This document shows positions 59,570-64,000 of a stretch of DNA of 64,000 nucleotides, one piece after another. The notes under the pieces were generated by a model. It was not told where the DNA came from. It made no database searches and saw only the letters and a list, made by a program, of their open reading frames with translations. Where the stretch lies: contig JACVVK020000085.1 in the NCBI GenBank assembly GCA_018292915.2, positions 1 to 64,000 on the forward strand. The letters are read 5' to 3'. Position 1 is the stretch's first letter, and every line of letters begins with the position of its first letter. Position numbers and translations under genes: made by a program. The DNA is from Batillaria attramentaria. Its lineage: Eukaryota; Mollusca; Gastropoda; Batillariidae.

Positions 59570-61182
59570 ATGTCACGCCACAATTTTTTTTTTTTTTTTT
59601 TTTGAAGGCAGTTCCATACCTGCATTGCCATACATTGCCACAGAAGAGTTTATTTCTAATCCCTTTAGACTTAACTGGAGACTGTGAATGTTATAAAATT
59701 GGACCTTTGGGTATTTGTCACATGACTGGGGGAAATATAGAAAAGTTTCATTTGCCGTATACTTTTGGGAAGGAGGGGGGACGGTGAGGGGGGGGGGGGA
59801 GGGAGGGGGCATTGTGATCTACTAGCCAAAAGGTTGTGACCATTTTCTTGCAGACAGGGCCCCAAACAAATTTCTCAAGTTTATTTTGCATGTCAGTGTA
59901 GTTATAGTTTAGTTGCATCCTACTCGACCAACAGAGAAACTAACCATTCCTACTTTTTTCCAGCACGGCCCGCTCCACCCCAGGCCCGAGCCCGGCTAAG
60001 ATCGGTACGTACCACTTACGCACCAGTTATCATTGTTGCAATTAGGTGTGAAGCAAGATCAAGGTCAAACAGACTGACTGGAGTCTGATAAACGTATACG
60101 AAAGAAGACCGTCAGAACTTGATTGGGAATGGTAAAGGATAGAATAATGCATTTTATTTTTTGACTGAGATGGATTATTTGGCTTTGTTCCTGTACTGAA
60201 TAGGGCAAGGTGACATGCATCGTGCGTTTCTTCTGCACTATCCTCAAGATTCATGAACACCAAAATTAGACCACAACATACATACATGCCTATCATTTCT
60301 GTCATACAGACAGGAACAGCAGCACCACCACCACCAGCTGCAGCAGCAGCACCAGCAGCAGCAGCACCTTCACAGCTTTGTGGTAAGATCTATTTTAAAG
60401 ATTTAAGGAGTATGTGTATAATGGTTTGATCTGTCTCAGCTCCTCACTCATGTCTGCACTACCAGTGCTTAGTAATGTTGGGTATCTGCTGCAAACTGGT
60501 TAATTGCGCCTAGGAGATAATGAGTTTCCAAATTTGCTGAATATGCATTTAGTATTTATGGTTGTTTTACCTAAACGTAATTGCTGTTTGTATCCTACAC
60601 TTTTTTTGTACTCTGGAGTTTAAGTAATTCGCACAAAGGTAACTAATACTCTTCCCAGAGTACATTTTTAGCAGTGATATAGCACTGATAATACTTCTTC
60701 TAAAACAAGTTTATTGACTGCTAACGGTCTGCTTAAGACTGTTTTGATCAGTGCTGTCATTTCTCCTGGGCAATGCATGGTATGTGCTCAGCACAGATGT
60801 CGTTTTCAGAGTGTCCCCCCCCCCCCCTCTCTCTCTCTCTATGTCATTAATCCTCAGTGCAGCATGTACTAAGAACTGATGTCTTTTTCAGACTCCCAGC
60901 TTCAACCACTAGTGGTTTTGAAAAGACTGGAGATAGGAACCGGTCAGTAATTTTGTGTCACATTTTATCTTTAAATTCTGTTATACATTATATGATTGTA
61001 GGCCACATTTTGCAAAGTCAATTCATTTCACAATGTCGGATAGCATCTCGTTAGTTTAAGACTTTGTTACGTTTTGGAATATATCATAACTATATCGCTT
61101 TTTCATTTGCAGGACGAAAACGAAGCAGACAGCCAGATGAGCCGTGAGAATGCTTTGTTTTCTGTGTTGGAAATAAAGGGTA

Positions 61183-61227
<45 letters not shown>

Positions 61228-63103
61228 ATGCGAGTGCATGTGTGTGCAAGTAAAATGATGACAAAATTGCTTAAAACTGAAATGTTTAAATATCTCTTGC
61301 AGCTCACCAAGCAAAAAACGGCAAAGAACCGAAGGAGAAAATGTACGTATACTGTGCATAACATTGGTATTTTCAGACTATATATATAATATATATAAAG
61401 AAAAAACTATTTTTCACAGTGGTAGTACACAAGAAGAACTTTTTTTCAAATAGCACTTTGAAACCCTTCAATCTTCATCCCACCATGTATAATGATAGAA
61501 TTCCTGTACTGAATAGGACAGGGTGACATGCATCGTGTGTTTCTCCTACACTATCCTTAATTCATTAACACCAAAATTAGACCACAACTTACATGCGTGC
61601 ATACCATTTCTGTCATACAGACGACAACAACTGGTGCAGCAGCAACAGCACAACCACCACAGCTGAGTCGTAAGATGGTTTTTAAACATTTAAGGGATAT
61701 TTGTATAATGATTTCATCTGTTTTAACTCCTCGCTCACGTCTGCACTACCATTGGTTAACAATGTTGCGTTGTCTGCTGCAAACTGGTTAATTGCTTCTA
61801 GGAGATGATGAGTTTCAAAATTAGTTATATGCATTTAGTATTTATTTGTTTTACCTAGATGTAACTGCTGTTTGTTTCCTGTACTTTTTTGTAATCTGAA
61901 GTTCGAGATATTAGCAGGAAGATGGAGTTTTTCCTGCATGTCCTAGGTTTACATTCTGCCCCTTAAACCAGTTTGCATCATTTGTCCAACGTTACATTTT
62001 TGTATTGTTTTTTTTTTAACGTAGTGCAGACACATGTAGCCGCAAATAATTAGTCTTTGTTGCTTGTTTGGTTTTAAGCCCCCAGAACTCTCACTCACAT
62101 AAAGCTTCATGTGAATTTTAATATGCTATTATTGAAGTTTGAAGTTTCATTTGCCATACCCTATTTTTTTATGTAGTTTGATTTACTTTGTCAAAACCTG
62201 TGAGCTTGTGACCATGTTCTTACAGACAGTGCTGAAAACAAATTTGTCAAGTTTATTTTGCCTGTCAGTGTAATTACGGTTCAGCTGCATCCTATCCTGC
62301 CAACAGAGAAACTCACCATTCCTACTTTTTTTCCAGCACAGCCAGGCCCATCCAGGTATCCCACCGTTTATGGAAAGAGGGTAAGTACCACTTTTGCACC
62401 AGCCATCTTTGTTGCAATGTGTGAAGCAAGATCAAGCCAGGCAATAACAACAAATTTTAAAGTAACCCCCTGTTGTGTCTGCTTGGAAGTTTTATATTTT
62501 GTGTTGTATGTGCATAGAAATTTTGTGGGGGAGCTGACATATCTGAATGATAGAGCATTAGACTTTCAGTTCTCTGGTCATGTTTTTGAACTCAGGCTGA
62601 GCCATTTTGGGCTCCCTTGTGTAACAATGGGAATCTATGTAATAACTAGAGGGGTTCGGTTACATGTACGGGTTTTCAGGTTTTAACCAGTTTACTTTGT
62701 TCAGGGTTCAGTAAACCAGCTCGATCAAAAAAAAAAAAAAAAAAACCAAAAAGGGAAAACCAGGTTTTCAGGGGACATAAGTCGCATAACCAGCAATACC
62801 ACGCTGCCGGAACTTCAAGCGTGAAGCATGGCAGACATGAAGGAAAAATTTGATCTAAATCCGAAAGGAAAGGCGGCCGTATGGGAATTCTTTCATCTCC
62901 GTTCTAAAGATGGACAAGTTGATAATTCAACAGCCTACTGCACAGAATGTAAATCTGTATTAAGGCAGATAGGCCACTTTTAAAACTCTGTCTGGGATGT
63001 TGTTTCAGACATTCCCCACTTTTCTCTTTAATGTACGTGGATGTGGGAGAGTATTTGCTTAAGAAACTGAGATTCGTTTTTATTAGTGCGTCTGTCTGTC
63101 TCA

Positions 63104-63182
<79 letters not shown>

Positions 63183-63675
63183 AAGAGACATACAGTGAGT
63201 GATAGAGACGGCTAGGCCACTGATTATTTATATGCATACATATACACATGTGTACCATTTCTGTTATACAGGCATCAGCAGCAACAGGAACAGCAACAGC
63301 AGCAGCAGCACCAGTGCTGAGTGGTAAGATCTATTTTAAACATGTGCATGATTTTACCCTCAGAATTCACAGAACCTGTGTGTGCCTGCTCACTGTCCAC
63401 TTTCTTGTGATCTACTAGCCAAACGGTTGTGACCATTTTCTTGTAGACAGGGCCCCAAACAAATTTCTCAAGTTTATTTTGCATGTCAGTGTAGTTCTAG
63501 TTTAGTTGCATCCTATTCATTGCATCCATCTCATTAGTTTAAGACTTTGTTTAAGCCGTTACGTTTTGGAATATATCATAACTATTTCGCTTTTTTGATT
63601 TGCAGGACGAAAACGAAGCAGACAACCAGATGAGCCGTGAGTATGCTTTGTTTTCTGTGTTGGAAATAAAGGGTA

Positions 63676-63745
<70 letters not shown>

Positions 63746-63847
63746 TGTGTGTGCGAGTAAAATGATGACAAAATTGCTTAAAACTGAAATGTAAATATCT
63801 CTTGCAGCGTACCAATATCAAAACGGCAAAGAACCGAAGGAGAAAAT
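47435..63847 (+). CDS. Gene of tandemly duplicated mini-exons encoding an Arg/Pro/Ala-rich repeat protein (gene-level, runs off right edge)
   Basis: Exons, all with GT-AG borders: 47435-47459, 52904-52948, 54407-54447, 54748-54832, 56366-56406, 56712-56775, 57415-57455, 57762-57825, 58891-58931, 59238-59310, 59964-60004, 60310-60382, 60892-60942, 61113-61143, 61303-61342, 61621-61669, 62337-62380, 63272-63323, 63606-63636 and 63808-63847. Phases match at every junction and no stop occurs in the joined 324 codons. The N-terminus is MAEEFDFGGLGSGAFLRRLL. Then come five repeats of an Arg-rich segment (ARPAPPQARARLRS) and a Pro/Ala segment ending PSQLC. Two basic modules (GRKRSRQPDE, then SKKRQRTEGEN or similar) look like nuclear localisation signals. 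A nuclear, low-complexity adaptor is my inference. I recognise no family. Individual exons are too short for homology, so RNA evidence would decide. Confidence 0.68.
49905..50890. mobile_element. piggyBac-like non-autonomous element (TTAA-flanked)
   Basis: TTAACTTTTTCGCTACGCGC at the left and GCGGTGCGAAAAAGTTAA at the right form imperfect inverted ends flanked by TTAA, the exact target of piggyBac. The 986-bp interior on the minus strand (about 50,420-50,520) reads EGSDEEGDLPVESEDEGADD, like the acidic N-terminus of piggyBac transposases; no catalytic domain remains. Confidence 0.8.
50998..51575 (+). mobile_element. Tc1/mariner deletion derivative, copy B
   Basis: Same TACAGTCTTCACAAAAAGTT ends as 31,607-32,023, 578 bp, bounded by TA. 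It keeps the N-terminal helix-turn-helix of a Tc1-like transposase (MPPRQKLNDFDRTRAIAWLQ, then VLEVARRLQVSHSIITRLRE). It then jumps after RVQE to the right terminus, so the DDE catalytic core is deleted. Confidence 0.88.
51785..51985 (+). repeat. Decayed SINE fragments
   Basis: GAGCCGGGATCACCAAATGG...GAGCATTGGACTTTA resembles the head of SINE family 1. About 100 bases later GGTTGGGGCCAAAGATTTGTG resembles its head-body junction. A similar head fragment lies at 62,525-62,600. Confidence 0.45.
52904..52948 (+). CDS. Mini-exon 2 of the repeat-protein gene
   Basis: 45 bases between GATGTGCAG and GCATG|GTGAGT. In the frame that fits both neighbours it encodes LGSGAFLRRLLGMH. Entering and leaving with one spare base, it is the same phase class as the later exon A copies. 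The flanking introns (47,460-52,903 and 52,949-54,406) hold transposons and AT-rich DNA. Confidence 0.55.
53702..54305. mobile_element. TTAA-flanked MITE inserted in an intron of repeat unit 1
   Basis: TTAACTCCTAACTGTCCAC and GTGGACAGTTAGGAGTTAA are perfect inverted ends with a duplicated TTAA. Later units have the empty site AGACTTAACTGGAGACTGTG, whereas here AGACTTAA and TTAATTGGAAACTGTG are separated by 600 bp. Ends differ from the 49,905-50,890 element, so it is another TTAA-targeting family. Contains two G-runs; no coding capacity. Confidence 0.88.
54407..54832 (+). CDS. Exon pair 1 (A 54407-54447, B 54748-54832)
   Basis: Exon A (41 bases) encodes RPASPQPQPRMRV and is the most diverged A copy. 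Exon B (85 bases) is the longest B copy because of an extended GCA run (TAPAAAAAAAPAPAAAPAAA), ending APSQLC plus one base. Donors are GTATGT and GTAAGA. Confidence 0.65.
54899..55752. mobile_element. hAT-like element with CAGGGCTCCCTAAA termini
   Basis: 854 bp with CAGGGCTCCCTAAA and its inverse TTTAGGGAGCCCTG. The paralogous units 2-5 show the empty site GCTCCTCACTCATGTCTGC; here TCACT is repeated on both sides. It contains a (GT)n tract (55,058-55,107). On the minus strand from about 55,352 it reads MPPKKAKVQKTMDFFVSGKV, like the start of KIAA1586/hAT-type transposases, but the frame ends after ~63 residues. Confidence 0.83.
56366..56775 (+). CDS. Exon pair 2 (A 56366-56406, B 56712-56775)
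   Basis: A encodes RPAPPQARARLRS between TTTTTTCCAG and GATCG|GTACGT. B (64 bases) encodes SGTAAPPAPAAAPAAAPSQL and Cys, plus one base that joins the next A as an Ala codon. Confidence 0.68.
57415..57825 (+). CDS. Exon pair 3 (A 57415-57455, B 57762-57825)
   Basis: A is identical in coding sequence to pair 2. B differs by one Ala-to-Pro change (PPPPAAAP). Splice sites are unchanged. Confidence 0.68.
58157..58479. mobile_element. hAT-like MITE with CAGTGATCGTCAAATG termini
   Basis: CAGTGATCGTCAAATG at the left mirrors CATTTGACGATCGCTG at the right with one mismatch, 323 bp. It contains two copies of GGTAGCCCGAATGGC, suggesting internal rearrangement. It sits in the intron between exon pairs 3 and 4 and lengthens that unit. 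No clear 8-bp duplication. Confidence 0.75.
58891..59310 (+). CDS. Exon pair 4 (A 58891-58931, B 59238-59310)
   Basis: A encodes RPAPPQARAWLRS, with an Arg-to-Trp change relative to pairs 2, 3 and 5. B is 73 bases, three codons longer than in pair 3 through extra Ala codons, and begins TGTAAPPPP. Confidence 0.67.
59964..60382 (+). CDS. Exon pair 5 (A 59964-60004, B 60310-60382)
   Basis: A matches pairs 2 and 3. B is identical in length and sequence to pair 4's B, so units 4 and 5 share the most recent ancestor. B leads by phase into exon 60892 (GAC = Asp across the junction). Confidence 0.67.
60892..61342 (+). CDS. Unique exon plus first basic (NLS-like) module
   Basis: Three exons. 60892-60942 (51 bases, after CTTTTTCAG) encodes SQLQPLVVLKRLEIGT. 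61113-61143 (31 bases) encodes RKRSRQPDE. 61303-61342 (40 bases) encodes SPSKKRQRTEGEN. Together the last two give two basic clusters about ten residues apart, a bipartite nuclear-localisation pattern. A (GT)n tract lies in the intron between the 31- and 40-base exons. Confidence 0.62.
61621..62380 (+). CDS. Diverged exon pair (B 61621-61669, A 62337-62380)
   Basis: B' follows GTCATACAG and encodes TTTTGAAATAQPPQLS. A' follows TTTTCCAG and encodes QPGPSRYPTVYGKR, ending AGAGG|GTAAGT. Flanking introns still match the younger units (TTCCTGTACTGAATAGGACA; TCAAGTTTATTTTGC), so these are old copies whose Arg-rich and Cys features have been lost. Confidence 0.58.
62645..62983 (+). mobile_element. 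hAT transposon fragment with a partial BED zinc finger
   Basis: After a GGGTTTTCAGGTTTTAACCA-type terminus region, an ATG at 62,828 opens a 51-residue frame: MADMKEKFDLNPKGKAAVWE, then FFHLRSKDGQVD and AYCTECKSVLR. The aromatic residues and C-X2-C fit the N-terminal half of a BED finger from ZBED/hAT transposases, but the two His ligands are missing as the frame stops at 62,983. It lies in an intron of the mini-exon gene. Confidence 0.68.
63105..63180. repeat. (CT)n(CA)n microsatellite
   Basis: About 20 bases of CT followed by about 56 of CA. Confidence 0.96.
63272..63847 (+). CDS. Last in-window exons: diverged B exon and second basic module
   Basis: 63272-63323 encodes ASAATGTATAAAAPVLS. 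63606-63636 repeats the 31-base exon (RKRSRQPDE, one synonymous change). 63808-63847 repeats the 40-base exon as VPISKRQRTEGEN, with the first half altered. The duplicated block extends through introns (a (GT)n tract at 63,680-63,754 and AAATGATGACAAAATTGC on both) and past the last donor to the window end. The gene therefore continues to the right. Confidence 0.62.
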
Positions 63848-64000
63848 GTACGTATCCTGTGCATAACATTGGTATTTTCAGACTATGTATGTAATATTTA
63901 TATAAAGAAAAAACTATTTTTCACAATGGTAGTACACAACAAGAACTTTTTTTCAAATAGCACTTTGAAACCCTTCAATCTTCATCCCACCATGTATAAT

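Larger units (their letters stand above)
55753..60600 (+). repeat. Tandem genomic duplication: four near-identical ~1.05-kb units
   Basis: Exon A recurs at 56,366, 57,415, 58,891 and 59,964, i.e. 1,049, 1,476 and 1,073 bases apart. The larger gap is partly explained by a 323-bp MITE. Each unit carries, in order, a GT tract (55,908, 56,994, 58,549, 59,524), GTTCCATACCTGCATTGCCA, a G-run, exon A, GTACGTACCACTTA, exon B and GATCTATTTTAAAGATTTAA. Introns are as similar as exons, so the duplications are recent. A more diverged unit lies before (53,693-54,899) and others after (61,490-62,400, 63,240-63,560). Confidence 0.93.

Noticed and set aside
56444..60305. Repeated minus-strand 87-codon frames (near-identical copies ending around 56,444, 57,494, 58,970 and 60,042)
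   Set aside because: They cover introns of the duplicated units, are identical because the units are, and cross the plus-strand exon B acceptor; no splice or start support.

Overview
This is a window of animal nuclear DNA, not bacterial: genes are split by GT-AG introns, there are poly(A) signals, tRNA-derived SINEs, LINE fragments, many small DNA transposons and more than twenty long (CA/GT)n tracts. The repeat mix (many hAT and TTAA-type miniature elements, long dinucleotide runs, LINE tails ending in simple repeats, a PC4-like domain beside a LINE) suggests a lophotrochozoan, most likely a mollusc and possibly a marine gastropod; this is inference and no species can be named.

Region 1 (1-17,640) is dominated by a plus-strand gene of about 13.1 kb of coding exons. 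It encodes a huge Ser/Pro/Arg-rich, presumably disordered protein ending in a protein kinase domain spread over five exons, with the catalytic loop HRD changed to LND. Most of the protein lies in one 12.4-kb exon. That exon carries a ten-copy 111-bp coding minisatellite and roughly twenty changes of reading frame, clustered at 2.1-3.3, 4.6-6.9 and 8.3-8.9 kb with one more near 11.4 kb. A possible minus-strand membrane-protein first exon lies at the left edge.

Region 2 (17,640-37,420) holds a minus-strand gene convergent with the kinase gene. Its three coding exons give a predicted 1,912-residue protein with four CCCH zinc fingers in the arrangement of the ZAP (ZC3HAV1)/PARP12 N-terminus, but with no WWE or PARP domain and instead about 1,640 residues of charged, low-complexity sequence. 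Downstream of it, at 21.3-21.8 kb, is a promoter-like block with three CCAAT boxes and two divergent YY1-type ATGs. Its introns are packed with MITEs, SINEs and hAT and Tc1 relics.

Region 3 (37,420-47,140) has no convincing host gene apart from a PC4-like domain fragment. It holds LINE fragments on both strands, a Harbinger transposase remnant, an inverted-repeat pair and a hAT MITE with a perfect 8-bp target duplication.

Region 4 (47,140-64,000) holds a plus-strand gene built from at least 19 mini-exons (25-85 nt), all joining in one open frame (324 residues, continuing past the right edge). It contains five tandem copies of an exon pair coding an Arg-rich segment followed by a Pro/Ala-rich segment ending in Cys, then basic NLS-like modules. 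The exon pairs sit in tandemly duplicated genomic units of about 1.05 kb into which several transposons have inserted. This exon array and the PARP-less ZAP-like gene are the most unusual items in the window.
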